Source: Castor canadensis (Eukaryota > Chordata > Mammalia > Rodentia > Castoridae). Taken from it: DNA of 64,000 bases. The notes beneath the pieces were generated by a model. It saw only the letters and a program-made list of their open reading frames with translations. It was not told where the DNA came from and searched no databases. Each line of letters starts with the position of its first letter. The first letter of the stretch is position 1. Made by a program: the position numbers and the translations under genes. Positions 9,993 through 21,815 of this stretch are shown in pieces. The stretch covers positions 129,403,490 through 129,467,489 of the forward strand of contig NC_133396.1 in the NCBI RefSeq assembly GCF_047511655.1, written 5' to 3'.

Positions 9993-12300
9993 GGATTTTT
10001 ATTGTTAATTAAAACCTAAGATATCATGTGGGTTGTATGACATTTAAGTTTACTTTACCCATATTTCATCCTTGACCATCTGAGTTAATGAGTTAATGTC
10101 TTCTGTATTGGAAACATTTTTATGGGGAAATCTAAAATTAAGTGGACTCTAGAATGAACATATTAACTAAAATTTAAAATACATTTAAACTTGAAATGTC
10201 TAAAGAAATCAGATTAGAAGAAGCAAACCAAGACCTTGAGGGACAGGAATTACATAGGAGTTTAAAAATCCAATTTATCTGATTACAATTTGTCAGGCAG
10301 GTGTGCTTCAGAGGCCACCTCTGCCACTGTTTGCTTGACTGTCAGGGATAACGCAAACCACTCCAGAAGAGTAAGATGGATGTGTGGCTGGGCCGGGAGT
10401 GTGAGGAGAAGGGAGGTGAAGGTGGACATGACGACGGTTCTCCTCCCTGGCTTTTGTTGTATGCTTTACACAGACAACAGCATGGCTTTGAACAGCTGTG
10501 CGAGCACAGAAAGCCCCCACATCAGAGGGGAGAACAGTCAGGGTGTCTGTGCCAGCATACATGTGAACAAGGAGGGGAAATGCAGCATGCGAGGGAGGGG
10601 CGCTAGGGCTTTCAGTCTCCAAGGACAGTGGTGCTGGGGGAGACCCCTTAGCTCCCTGCTGTCTTCTTTCTCCTACTTAGGAAAAAACCAGAGAATGAAG
10701 CCACCAGGAAGCACTATTTGGGAGAAAGAAGTGAAGCACTGTAGTCCTGGGATGTAGACTTTCTCCTTGGATCTTGGGGTTGGATAAGCAGACTCCCCCC
10801 ACACAAACAAATACCTTCATGGCTTCAGGATGCTCTTGCTTGGAGGCAGAGGATGGGTATGTGCTTCAGTGATGGTGATCTAAGAGTACCAAGGCTCATC
10901 TTTTAAAATGACCACCATAGAAAGGTGAAGAACCTAAGGATAGGCTAGATGTGGAAGGGGTGGATGTCTTTTCCATTTCTTCTTCTTCCAGTTCCTGAAG
11001 TCTGGGGGAATAAGCCAGAGGGATGCTTATAACCCAGACACTACTGGTCCTGATGAATTAAAAAAAGCATTAAGGCTGTATCCAGGGACACCACATTCTT
11101 CATTTAACCAAACTGATTACAGCATTGACTCTCCTGATAGTCTGGGAAGGCCGGCTGGCTTCTGACCTTACGTTCCCAGGCGTGTTGGAAGTTGGGGCAC
11201 CAGACTGGCATAGGCTTTGATTGGTTGCGGGCAGCTGAGCCAGCTGCCACAGAAAAGTCCAAGTACCTGTTAACACTGGCTTGAGCCCTGTGGATCCACA
11301 TCATCAGCATGGGGTAGGAAGGAGCACAGGGAGTAGAGCCTGCCCCTTTGGTGAAGCACCAAGTCCTGGTACACTTACCCAAGGGCAGGGCTGGGTGTCC
11401 TCTTTGAATGTGAAGGGCAGCACCATGACTGCTACAGATTCAAACCTTACTCCTTACTTCCTCTTCTCCTGCTCCTTATGGCTGCCCTACAGATGGTGCT
11501 TGGGTGCTGTGGAGCACTGCTTCAATCTACTTTAGGACTCCCCAGAAGTTCTGTCACCTCTTGTATGACAGCCACTCAGGGGGCAGCCATTTGCCCCATT
11601 GCTTCGAAGCAAGCCAGTGAGGCTGGTCTCTCAGCATTCTGTCTGGTATTATTGGCAAAGGGATCAGGAAAAGCCCTTCCTCTGCCTCTTCGCTCCCCTC
11701 ATTTTGCTTTCACTCCATCTTTCACTTTCTCACTCAGAAAATTGAGGACTGACCTCAGGGCACCTACTTTGTGGTACCCAGAGAGAAGCGGGATACTACA
11801 GTCCTATTATAAAAGTTGACTCCAAAAGAGTCAAAGTGGACCGTTCTGTAAAGAATTCCTGGCAGCTGGGGGAAGTCAGGGAACAAGGTGGTACTTGCAA
11901 TCTTTCTCCCCAGGCTCTTCCTCAGCAACCCACCTGCTGTCTGTGGCTTCCCGGTCCCAGTACAGCTCAGAGACTGTTTACCCATCTGCATACTGACCAT
12001 AAATAATCCCCACCTTAAAAGGGTTTTCTTACACATCCAGCAAACTGGGTGAAAAATCCTATCATCGTTTAGTTGTTTCTTCCTTACCTCCCCCTCAGCT
12101 CCTCCTCCCCCTTCTCGGTCCTCCCCTGTCCCATTTTCCACGGGCCCAGAAACCTTTATCTTCTTTCCCACTAATCCTTTAGGTTCAGAAGCCCCCACCA
12201 TCCCAGGAATCACTGTAGGTGATCGCTACAGGTGGCCTTACTGGGAGGAGGAGGAAGAAAAGGAGTTCAGGGACCCCAAAATGACCACGGGGGCTCTCCA
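9993..12300. other. Mostly single-copy DNA upstream of the CpG island
   Basis: The part at 9993-10290 is AT-rich with no gene. The part at 10290-12300 rises in GC toward the CpG island. Several open frames (10290-10757, 11281-11819, 11764-12213 minus) overlap on both strands without recognisable domains. Any of this could be distal promoter. Confidence 0.35.
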
Positions 12301-12550
12301 AAGCCCAACAATTTCGCCTTGAGTTGTAGCGGGTTCTTGAGGTTGGGTAGAAGAAACTGGCTCAAGAGAGACAACTCAGCTTGGATGGGGAGGATGGGGT
12401 GACCCTTCCCCACCCCCTCCAAGTCCTTCCTGCCCAGGGAGCAGTGGCCGTGACCTTGAGCGGGAGGCGGGGGCAAGGGGCTGCGCGAGGGGAAAGGGTC
12501 CCGGCAGCCAGGCCCGCTCCTCGGGCTCCTGCGGTCCTCGTCCACGGCGC

Positions 12551-12617
12551 GGTCCCGCTCCCCTCCCCCTGCCCCTCCCTCCCTCCCCCTCCCTCCCCGT
12601 CCCTCCCCGTCCCTCCC
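12551..12617 (+). repeat. CCCTCC-type pyrimidine tract in the promoter
   Basis: The tract contains two tandem decamers ccctccccgt (12591-12600 and 12601-12610) plus related ccctccct units. The complementary strand has many G runs, so G-quadruplex or triplex formation is possible. Such tracts are common just upstream of TATA-less start sites. Confidence 0.7.
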
Positions 12618-12629
12618 GCGGTCTCCTCC

Positions 12630-12883
12630 CCGCACTGCAGCGCTCGCGCGCTCCCCATCGATCAGCCCCCTCCCTGCGCCGCCGCGCGCAGACTGCTGAG
12701 CTCCGCAAGTCTTGCGGCAAAGGCACTTCAGAGCCGAGTTGGGGCCCGGGCGGAGCGGGGACTCCGCGCCCCGGAGGAACGAACGCCGCCGCGGGACCGT
12801 CGCCAGCGCCGCATCCCTGCAGCCCGAAGCCCCCTCACATCGGGGCCCCCGGATCTCTCCTGCCTCGTCCGGATCGCTCTCGG
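12630..12883 (+). other. Candidate non-coding first exon
   Basis: The right edge is a consensus donor (ctctcgg|gtaagt, GT at 12884-12885). The left edge is approximate, placed just after the pyrimidine tract. Reading the plus strand from 12620 to 12883 I find no ATG at all. If this exon is used as drawn it is entirely 5' UTR, and the coding start lies in a later exon beyond this point. The open frames crossing it depend on non-ATG starts. The transcript and gene cannot be named from this sequence. Confidence 0.55.
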
Positions 12884-15520
12884 GTAAGTCCGCATGGCCG
12901 CCCACGGGGGGCACAGAACACCCCCTCCAAAGTTTCTCCTTCCCTGCACCTGAGTAGAAGGACGTGGGTGGGGTCGGTGAAGTTTGAGGCCAAGGGGCCT
13001 GGGAACCTGCACCGTCCTTTGGCGGAGTTTGGAGTGTCCAGAAGATTCGTTCTGGGGGGCCGGACCAGAATGGTGGGGGGCTGGCTTCTCTACGGGCTTG
13101 GGGTGGAGATTTCTCTCCCGTGTCCCTGGGAAGAGCTGCGGAGGAGAGGGGAGCGACGTCCCCGGCGCCCTCTGGCTCTGCGACCCCTTTTTCTGGTCCT
13201 CCGGACGCCCCCCATTTGCGTCTCGCCCGCTCTCCCGCCTGGGCGCTCTCGGTCGAAGGCTCTTTTGCCCCCATTTCAAGCTTCGGGGACCCCGCCACTG
13301 CCGTCGTGGTCCCTGAGAACCCTGGACCCTGGATTAGGGAGAGGCTGGGGAGCCAGACTGCCTGGAAGCGAGGGTCAAGAGGAGCAGGGGCAGGGACGCG
13401 AGAAGGGGATGGAGGCGCCCCTCGCCGCGTTCCAAATCTCATGACTCAGCACGACCGAGGCCGTCCCGTCCTTGCTTTGGCCCCGGTCTCCAGGTGCAGA
13501 CAGCCCCACTCCCCTTTCTGGACTCTTCCATTCACTTTTCCCATTCCTGGGGGTGGCCACACAGGTTTTCTATTTTAACTAAAAAAAGGAGCTGACTCCC
13601 TTCCCCACCCCACTAACCCGGATGTCCTTCGGCCGCTTCCCTCCATTCCCACATTCCACAGGTGCCTCCCTCCGCCCCCAGCCCACCTTGCCTGGCTCCC
13701 TGCCTTTGCGCACTCCCACTCCCTGTTGGAGCAGAGAAGGAGGGCTCTGGCCCTGGCAGCGGGAGAAGTCAGCGCAAGGACAGAGGAGGCTCTGGCCCAG
13801 AGAGGCCCCTGCAGTGTGGAGAGGGCAGAGGCCAGCTGAGGTGGGAGGCCCAGGTTGGAATGGGATGGGCATGAGGAAATCCTTGGCATCTGAGCACCAG
13901 GAGGATGGACTGGAGTCCGATCTGGAGAACCCAGAGATAGGTGCCCTAACCCCCTGCCCTGCTGCTGGTGAGAGGAAGAGGGCTCTCCGATGTGTAATAG
14001 ATTGTCCTCAATCCAGTCTCTCTAGTTTTTGATAACCTGGGCACTTCATCACAAAGGTGACAATGAGAAGCAGGACAGCCCTCAATCCTTCCGGCCATTC
14101 CCCCTAGCTCAGTCCAAGTCCAGCCTTTGGGCTGCTGGAAACATCTCTGTGATCAGCAGAGATGCTGAAAAACAGAGCCATGCCTGATGCCCCCAAGGCT
14201 GAGCCAGAGGGGCAGGTGGGAGGGGGCAGGACAGCTCTGATGCAGTGGGACGTGCCTGGCGTCCTGGCTAGTTACCGGTGGCCTGGGCGGCAGCAGCGCT
14301 GCTTGTGTCAGGGCTCCAGGGGGGGTGAGTCAGCCTCAGGGGGTCCACCCAGGCACACTGTGCCTGGCCTAGGAAGTCCTTCTCCCCATGTGCCTGGGGA
14401 ATGGCCAGTGGTGTGGCTGCCTCTGCCCAGCTGGGCTCCCAGACATGTCCCTAGCCTCTTCCCCAAGAGGCCTGGCTTTTTCTGGGGACTTCTTGGGCTT
14501 AATCCTCACCCTGTCTCCTCTACACCTGGCCCACAGAGGAGCCAGAAGTTTTGGGAAAGTGAGGGAGGGGAGGCAGAGGTAGGTGTTCCAGTTACAGCCT
14601 TACACAGATCTGATCCTCCTTCCCCTGGAGGAGCAGAGAGCAGACTGCTCTGTTGTGAGTCAGCTTTGCTCAGCAGTCCCCAAGCTTTTTCCAGGCAGCT
14701 TGGGGTCTTTTTTTTTTGAGGGGGGTTATGCAAGCACATTTCTTCTTTTAGCTTTGGGACCTGACACAGGCCAGGCGAGGAGAAAGGGTTGGTGTTTGTA
14801 GATGTTGCCTTTTCCCTGCCTGAGTCTGTGACTGGTTTCACCTGTGAGTGGCATTGGTTTTTATCCCTGGGCAAATCATGTACTTGCTGAAGACATGCAA
14901 GGCCAGAGAGATCCTTTCCAGAGCTGGGTCTGGGCCTCCTGACAGCACTGCAGCCAGATCCCTTCACCCTCGGGCAGCTTCCAGCAGGGCAAGGAGGCTG
15001 CCCCTAATACCGTAGGTTTGGAGGTGGCTGGAGGAGCCTCTTCCCTGCCAGTCCACCCCAATCCTCCCACACCTAGGCATGCTTGACCTTGAATGGCCCC
15101 TGTGTCCTCTCCCAGCTTGGTCTCCTCTTTTTTCCCAGTTGAGCCTGTGCAGCCCTTTCAGGAAGGGAGGATAGAGGGGCAGAGAGTGGGTTGAAAGCAG
15201 GCGTACAGGAAGGACAGTGGAGACGGGGAGGGGCAGGCTGGATGGATGGCACGTCATTCCCTGCCCGGCACTGAGGCATCCTCTTGGATGATGGAAGGCT
15301 GTAGCTGAGTAGAGATACTGCTTCACTTGGCATTGGGATTTGCTGTGTGGACTTCCTGATCGAGGCAGGCTCATCTGGAGCCAGATTCACTTGTCTTGAG
15401 CTAGGCATCACAGGTGGTCCAAGAGCTTTTGCATAGTCAGTGGTTAGAACAGGAAGCAGCAAATCAGAAAGGCCGGGAGCCAGGAAGTTCTGGGTTCCAA
15501 TCCGTGACCCTTTTGTAATC
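12884..15520 (+). other. Probable start of intron 1; no second exon recognised
   Basis: GC remains high to about 13.45 kb and then falls. A weak candidate exon at 14537-14578 has an acceptor (ctacacctggcccacag) and a donor (gag|gtaggt), but no supporting conservation is visible. An AP-1-like site (tgagtca) sits near 14326. Nothing else is supported. Confidence 0.35.
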
Positions 15521-15674
15521 AGTGAGCACTACTGTGTGCCACTGTTGTAGGTACTGTGGATGCAGCAGAGATAGCTGACAGTAATCCCTGCCATTCTGCA
15601 CGCTGCGTGGGACAGGGTTCAGGCAAGTTGCCTAGGCATTCCGGTCATCCTCTTTCACAGTCTTTCTGCTGTCG
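15521..15674 (+). repeat. Ancient mammalian-wide repeat fragment (L2-like), left part
   Basis: The phrase gagcactactgtgtgccact, followed by gcagagatagctgacagtaa, matches a recurrent old element seen several times in the window. It is split by the B1 at 15675. Family assignment is tentative. Confidence 0.45.
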
Positions 15675-15790
15675 CTTTTATTTTTTGAAACAGGGTCTTA
15701 TGGTAGTCCAGGCTGATCCTGAACTCACAATCCTCCAGCCTCAGTCTCATGAGTGCTGGGATTACAGGTTTGCACTGCCGTGCCTGGCTC
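15675..15790 (-). repeat. B1-like SINE monomer (antisense)
   Basis: The reverse B1 body is clear (gaaacagggtcttatggtag ... gtgctgggattacagg). Confidence 0.85.
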
Positions 15791-16030
15791 AACTATTACT
15801 TTTTGACAGTCTACTATGTATCAGAGCCATGCTAGGTGATAGAGATTCAGGTGGGAACAACACAGACCTGGTTTCTGTCCTGAAAATCTAGTTACTATCA
15901 TGCAGTTAAACAAACCTTTAACAAACAAAAGAAGAAGACAAAATCAAGAACGCATCACAGCAGTGACAAGTGTCATCCGGTATCCAGGATATTCTGAGCA
16001 TATAACAGGGTGACTGACCAGGTCTGGTGA
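15791..16030 (+). repeat. Ancient mammalian-wide repeat fragment (L2-like), right part
   Basis: The unit continues after the B1 with gtctactatgtatcagagcc, then aacaacacagacctggtttc and cagttaaacaaacctttaac. It appears to be the same kind of element as at 15521, interrupted by the SINE. Confidence 0.45.
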
Positions 16031-16349
16031 GTTTTCTCTGTCAAACAGAAGTAATAATTTTTACCTCACAAGATAATAAACAGCTATTAATATTATCTTT
16101 AAAATAGTCTATGTCTCCCTGAACTCATGCGGTTCTAAATTCCCTGTGTGAATAGTCTATACACAGGAACCAATTGATTATTCCCCCTCCCCTCGATCAG
16201 AAGCCAGGTCAGAAAGCTGAGATTCAGTCCTGGGCTCCTATGGCGTCAGGAACCTGTGATGAATGACATAAGTTCCATTAGAGAAATGTCACATCATACA
16301 TGTTTTTTTCTATGAGGCAGTATATAACTATAGACAGATTGCCTGGGTT

Positions 16350-16510
16350 CCTCCCGGTTCTGTCACTTTGGACAAGTTAATCAAACTTTGATTCTCAGTC
16401 TTCCCATCTGTAGAATGGAGCTAAAGTTCCAATCCTGACATTGGTTGCTTTCAGTGAGGATTAAGTGAATGAATTCCTGTAAAGTGTTAGAGAAGTGCCT
16501 CACGCAGAGT
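16350..16510 (-). repeat. MIR SINE (antisense)
   Basis: The reverse MIR signature is visible: tctgtcactttggacaagtt, then cagtcttcccatctgtagaa, then tgaggattaagtgaatgaat. Confidence 0.7.
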
Positions 16511-17966
16511 CCGGTAAGGCAGCTCCCAGTGCCTGCTCCTTGCCAGCAAACAGGGCTCTTGCTTAGGTCTCCAGCTGAAGGGAAAACATTCTGCCTGTTA
16601 GTCTTAACACAAGGGAAGGAGCGGCTATAACTGCCGTGGTGACTATTCCGGTCTTTCATCCTCCATCTCTCAGGTGGTTCATCTTTATGCCTGACGAACC
16701 ATTTCTTGCTAAAGCTTAATTTCTGGGAAAGATTTGTCCCAGTAAACCTTCATTTGCATCCCTGGAACAGACAGTTCAAAGAAGTAGCCAGAGTGACGGG
16801 TAAATCTGGTCTGGATCCAGGCCCAGAGGGACCCAAACAGACTTGTGAGTCTGGACTGTGGGGAGCATTCAGCTGCCAGCCCTCTCATGAAGCCTGACCC
16901 TAAGGTTAAACCCCAGGAAAGGCTCTCCAAATGAACGGAGAGCCAGAGCTGCTGTGGAACTTTCCTCCCTGGATGGTTTCCAGACCAGGGTGGAGTGCCC
17001 CCTGACCTAGTATAGGGACAAGAAGGCTGGACTCTGGTGCTTCTCCTAGAGTTGCCACTTAGGACAATGGATATGAGTGTCCATTAAAATGTGCCACTGA
17101 ACCTCAGCATGTGATGCTCCAAGCCCCCAGATCTGGGGTAAAGGGAAAGAAAGGAGGGAAGGAGAGAGGAAAAGGAAAAGGAAAGGGGGTTACCCTGCTG
17201 TCATCAAGTCAGGAGAGGCCACTTTCTTTGGGGGCTCAGGATTTCAGCTTTTGCTGTTGGCAACACTTCCCATGAGGCCTAAGAGAAGACCTAGCTGTGG
17301 TGGGCCACATGTGGCAGGCAGAACTCAGACCTGAACCCCCGCTCCTCCCGTCTCCTGTTCTCTTACTCCATAAGACAGCGGTTCAGAAAGGGCCTTGTTC
17401 ACATGGCCCTCGCAGCAGTCCTCAGCCCCACACAGGATCAGCGCCCGAGTCATCTGCCACAGTTTACAATAAAGAAGCAAAGGCCTGGAGAAGTGATGGG
17501 CACCGTTCCAAATCCACAGACCATCTGCACTTGGGGGCTGTGGCTGAGTGGACAGAACTTTTCCTTCCCTCCATTCCCCTGTCCTCACCAGCTCTGTCTA
17601 TAGCATGGAGTCAGAGAATGTGGTTGGGGGCACTGGGGGACCCTTGTGGCTGAGGTCACTGATGCCTTGAGTACAGGCAGGAGACTGGGTGATTAAAATC
17701 AGGCAGCAGATTAAAAAAAAAAAATAGGCAGTGGTTCTTTGAATGAGCTCTCTCTCCCTGGTGTCAGGGTCCCTTAGCCTCTCTTAAGGGCTCTGGCATC
17801 TTCTTCAGGGGAGGGAAAAGCTATAGTGGGCCCTGCCTCAACAGCCTTATCTGTCATGGTGCGATGATGTCACCAGCGCCTGGAGCCTTTGTGCATTTCT
17901 AAGTTGGTGATGAAATGGTTCTTGTGAACCATGTGTGGTTCAGAAGTGTGCACATGTGTCATCCAC

Positions 17967-17971
17967 GTGTG

Positions 17972-18005
<34 letters not shown>
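17967..18005. repeat. (GT)n microsatellite
   Basis: About 39 bases of nearly perfect alternating GT (one gc interruption near its left end) form a simple repeat that is likely polymorphic. Confidence 0.95.
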
Positions 18006-18588
18006 AGGGGCCATGGGATGGGCTGAGGACAGGCTCCTTGCAAAGGCAGGGGAAACGGAAGTTAGTGTCCTCTGCTTGTCCTCCAGAGTCCAGGCTTGAG
18101 AATTCAGATCCCTGTGGCACTGGGCCCCAAAGCCAGCCCTTGTGTGCAGGGTAGCTAAAGCCCACACAGTCTCACCCAGCAAGGCCTGGCTCTCCCTGAT
18201 TCCTCACTGTTCTCTTTCCCTGTTTTCCATTCAGATGGGCAAAATCTACTTTCTGAAAAGCATAGGACTGTAGAGGGAGTCCCCCAAGGGCAGGACATGG
18301 GGTTCCTTCTCCTCTCTTGGGTCCACTAGCACCCAGAGGGAGCATTTGTGATGGCAGTGTGGGGAGGCCAGGCTTTCAGCTACTCCCTCAGATTGCTAGG
18401 ACCAGGTTTCCTCAGTCCCCCCACCCCAGACACTGAGGGGCTGGAGGGCCTCAGCACTGGGCATTCTGGGTTGGGGGAGGACAGTGGCTGGGCGGGGAGT
18501 CGGGGAGATGCCTCTGTGGCGTTTGTGAGGACAGGTGCCTCTGTGTGAAGCAGGAAGTCCTCAGGCCATGGAGAGTCCTGGCAGGGCT

Positions 18589-18662
18589 TCCCTAATTGGG
18601 CTGCTGTGGGGGCCCTGGAATTCAGCAATTAGGGAATGCTGCAATTACTGCTCCATGCATCT
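18589..18662. promoter_or_regulatory. Possible homeodomain-bound enhancer core
   Basis: A perfect 10-nt inverted repeat, tccctaattg (18589-18598) and caattaggga (18626-18635), is followed by a third ATTA site (gcaattactg, 18641) and an octamer-like atgcatc. It is not inside a recognised repeat. The assignment is by motif only. Confidence 0.3.
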
Positions 18663-18909
18663 TAATATCTAGTGTAAGTGGCATAGCTCTGAGCATGGCA
18701 CTGGGGACACGGGAACATAGAGATGAATGAAGGAATGGGACAAGGGGGCTCCAGCCTAAGGATGGGGGTGGGGCTGAGAGAAGCTAAACCCTTTATCAGC
18801 GAGTCACCTGGAGCTGATACAAATTTGGGATGAGGCCAACAACCTGTTGCATTTGCAAGAAGAGACTGAGGCAAAAATCACCCAGACTCACCATGGGCTG
18901 CCACTTTTT

Positions 18910-19029
18910 GGGTTTTTTTTTTTTTTTTGGTATACTGAGACAAGATCTTACTATGTAGCCAGGCTGGCCTTGAGCTTGAAATCCTCCTGCCTCGGTCACC
19001 TGAGTGCTAGGATGACCACTCCCTGGCCC
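18910..19029 (-). repeat. B1-like SINE monomer (antisense)
   Basis: A T run leads into the reverse B1 body (gagacaagatcttactatgt ... cctgagtgctaggatgacca). Confidence 0.85.
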
Positions 19030-19030
19030 T

Positions 19031-19210
19031 GGGCCCTTTTAAAAATTTTTTAAAAGTTATTTTAATTCTTAGTCGATGCATAGTAATTGTGCATATTTGT
19101 GGGGTACAGTGTGACATTTTTGTGCATATTCACAACGTAATGATCAGGGTGATTGACATATCTGTCACCTCAGGTGTTTCGTATTTCTTTGTGTTGGAAA
19201 CCTTTAACTG
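19031..19210 (+). repeat. Old L1 fragment
   Basis: The phrases gtgcatatttgtggggtaca, aacgtaatgatcagggtgat and gtatttctttgtgttggaaa match the 3' region of old mammalian L1 subfamilies. It is diverged and non-coding. Confidence 0.65.
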
Positions 19211-20907
19211 CTCTCTCTACTCTGGGCCTTCTACACACTTCTTCAGCTCAGGTTGCTTGGCAGGGATCGAAGGAGTGGGAATGGAGACTCTGCAGGGGAG
19301 AAGGGCAGCCTGCGAGAAGCAGAAGAGTTGTGACCAACTGCAGTGTGTGTATGTGCACGTGTACATGTGTGTGACAGGAGAGACCATCTTCCTTGTGCCT
19401 AATCGTTCCATCTCCTTTTGTTGTTTTCTCTCCTTTCTTTCCCCCAGCCCTGGGTTCAATTTCTTCTGAACTCAAATGAGGCAGGATGTGACAGTTAGTG
19501 CAAGGCTAAGCTGGGTAGGGACACACATGGGGTTGAGGGCCCCAGGGGTGACTCCTGTCTTTCCCCCTCTCTACAGCAGACATAGCTTCCCCAAAGTCAG
19601 CCAGGGCCTTCCTCCATCGACCCTCCAGACAACCGCTGCGGTCTAAGGAATGGTTTCAGAGAAATTTCTTTTCCTCACCACTGATTCTAGTCTGAACTAA
19701 TGGCCCAGACGTCCCGGGCCTATGCTTCCTGTTTTGAAAAGTGACTGGGAAATGAGCTTTTTATGCATTTATGGGAAGGAAGGCCTTGCCTTCTCCTGCC
19801 ATACCTCGGTTCCTACAGAGGAGGAGAGCTTTCAAGGAGTCATGGAGGGGGTCCTGAGGAAGGGCTCGACTTAGGGTGGTGGAGGGCTCCGAGGGCTTCC
19901 CTGTGGTGTAGTTGGAGAAAAGCACATTCAACAAACACTCTGTTCTTTATCGACATCCTCCTCGGGGCTCATTGTCAACCACAGATCCTTCATTGTGCCA
20001 CTCAGATAGACCAAAGTCACAGGACCAGCAGTGGGATGGAGCCCTGCAGGAAGGAGAGAGGGATTACTCAATGCCACACCTCAGGGATACAGGGAGGATG
20101 GATAAGAACACAGGGGCTAAGTGCTTTATGGTCCTACAGAGAAGAAGCAGACCTGCGACTGACGTCCAGCCTCACCACTGGGAGCCAAGGATGGTTAGAG
20201 GTAAACCCCAGGAACTCGGGGCAGCCTGTGGCTGGAATCTGAGTTAGCAGGAAGCATAGAGTTAATTGGCAAGGGTGAGGGGGCTGGGGGCGGTGGGGGC
20301 AGGAGGGCTCCCTCTCCCACTGCAAGTCTCCCAGGAGGAGGAAAAAGCATCACTTTACTAAGGCTGCCCTGGTTCCAGATCAATCCTGGCGTTGCAGGAG
20401 GCGAAGGGGGAAACAGAGCTGAGGAATTGGATTAGCGCTTTGATGCTGGGAGGTGTTCTAGCTGTAGCGGTGGGAAGCAGGGAAGGAGAGGACTGGCCGC
20501 CCTGTTTGTCTGAGGCTGCCAGGGAGGCCTGGCCCCCACCCCCATCTAGTCTCCTGCTGGTGGAGGGGCAGCAGGGTGCCCAGGGGGTGGGCAGTAATGG
20601 GAGCCAAGGCCCTCAGCACTGCACAGCTGGGAGGGGTCCTCAAGCCTCCCTTTGAGTAGATGGTGAACCCCAAAGGCCCCCAAAGGTGAGGCGATGGGGA
20701 AGGGGGAGAAGAGATACCCGACATTCCCAGGTCCACATTCCACGGTTGCATGTTCTGAAGGGTACATCGAAAGGACCCCGCCATTTCCTGCCTGTGTGTC
20801 CCCTGGGCTAGTTACTTAAACTTTTTGAGCCTCAGGGTTGTTCTCTGAGACTGGAGCTGGTAACACAGGACACAGCCCTCGTGAAGACTGCATGAGGTGT
20901 GCTGTGA
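19211..20907. other. Single-copy DNA with a short MIR-like patch
   Basis: A MIR-like antisense patch lies near 20790-20870 (ggctagttacttaaactttt). The stretch 20355-20465 is moderately AT/CpG mixed and could be conserved non-coding sequence. No exon is supported. Confidence 0.4.
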
Positions 20908-21133
20908 CAGCAATTCTCCACCGATCCCTGGGAGTCCCCAGGAATTTCTCAGAGGGATTCCTAAGGTCAAAACTGTTCCTTCCGTGGCATTTTTACCCTC
21001 GATGGCGATGGTCTGAAAGCACTGCCACATGGTGCCTCAACCTGAGTCAAGGCCACGGCACCGAACTGTCCTAGTCATCGTTTTCTCCCAGTCAGGAAGT
21101 AAAGAAATGCCGGGTACACAAAGATTATGGTTT

Positions 21134-21282
21134 TGTGCCATATGTGGTGCCACACTCCTGTGATCTTAACGCTTGGAAGGCAGAGGCAGGAGTTTGAGGC
21201 CCGTCAGTGCTAAGTAGTGAGTTCAAAGCCAGCCTGGGCTACAAAGTGAAAACTTATCTCAAAATAAATAAATAAAGATTAC
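21134..21282 (+). repeat. B1-like SINE inside the hAT element
   Basis: The B1 body (tgtggtgccacactcctgtg ... cagcctgggctacaaagtga) ends in (aaat)n. It interrupts the transposase-derived sequence, so it is younger than it. Confidence 0.85.
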
Positions 21283-21507
21283 AATCTTATTAAATCTGGG
21301 CTCTGGAGTGCACATTCTCATGCAATCAGAAATACAGAGCACTTCTGGTACACTCTGAAACCCTGTCAAAAACTAAAAAGACAAACACCGACACCTGTAC
21401 ATCTGTTTGAGTTACAAGCTGAAGTAGCCACTTTTTTAATGGAATACCACGTTCCCTTGAGAGAATGGCTGACAAACTATAGTTATCCAGATGAGTGTTG
21501 AGCAGGG

Positions 21508-21533
21508 ATTTTTTTTTTTTTTTTTTTTTTTTT
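21508..21533. repeat. Poly-T tract
   Basis: An uninterrupted T run lies within the hAT fossil. No SINE body is attached, so it looks like slippage expansion of a short T stretch. Confidence 0.8.
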
Positions 21534-21815
21534 GCAAAAATGAACAGATTGAGCCTGTCACTGACAGAAAAACAACTGACAGCATTTGTTGCCAATGATA
21601 AAATTCAAGTTTTCAAGAATTCTGGAAAACACATCTGTTGCTATGAAAAAGACTTTTTTGATGGGATCAGTGGGAATGTTAATGGATGTGATTTGGTAAT
21701 ATTGGTGAAATTTGTCAATATTTGGAAGATCTGTACAACTGATCAAACCAGTTTCTTCAAAATGATAAAAGCATGATGTTATAAAATCATGCTCTGAGTT
21801 TAAAGATCCATTCCA

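Larger units (their letters stand above)
12420..13450 (+). promoter_or_regulatory. CpG-island promoter of an unidentified gene
   Basis: CpG dinucleotides and GC content jump sharply here compared with the CpG-depleted flanks. Visible elements are a GC box (gggaggcggggg, about 12462-12473), a C-rich pyrimidine tract at 12551-12617, and no TATA box at a sensible distance. Density is highest at 12460-12890 and tails off by about 13450. The presence of a + strand splice donor inside the island implies transcription to the right. Divergent transcription from the same island is possible and cannot be excluded. I do not recognise the gene. Confidence 0.75.
16511..18909. other. Mostly single-copy DNA with a GT microsatellite and a possible enhancer
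   Basis: A purine repeat (ggaaaaggaaaaggaaaggg, near 17168) and the GT tract at 17967-18005 lie here. A homeodomain-type inverted repeat at 18589-18635 is listed separately. Open frames such as 17297-17653 show no domain. Confidence 0.4.

Noticed and set aside
12381-12887. 168-codon plus frame through the candidate first exon
   Set aside because: It starts upstream of the likely transcription start and ends at the donor. The exon portion has no ATG, and the composition explains the openness.
12267-13442. 391-codon open frame on the minus strand
   Set aside because: It lies in the CpG island, where stop codons are rare by composition. Several other frames are open there too. The sequence is low-complexity R/G/P/S with no domain, and the splice donor argues for + strand transcription.
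14162-14719. 185-codon plus frame
   Set aside because: GC-moderate unique DNA with opposing frames, no domain, and no consistent splice borders.
17297-17653. 118-codon plus frame
   Set aside because: An opposing open frame covers the same DNA and no domain is visible.
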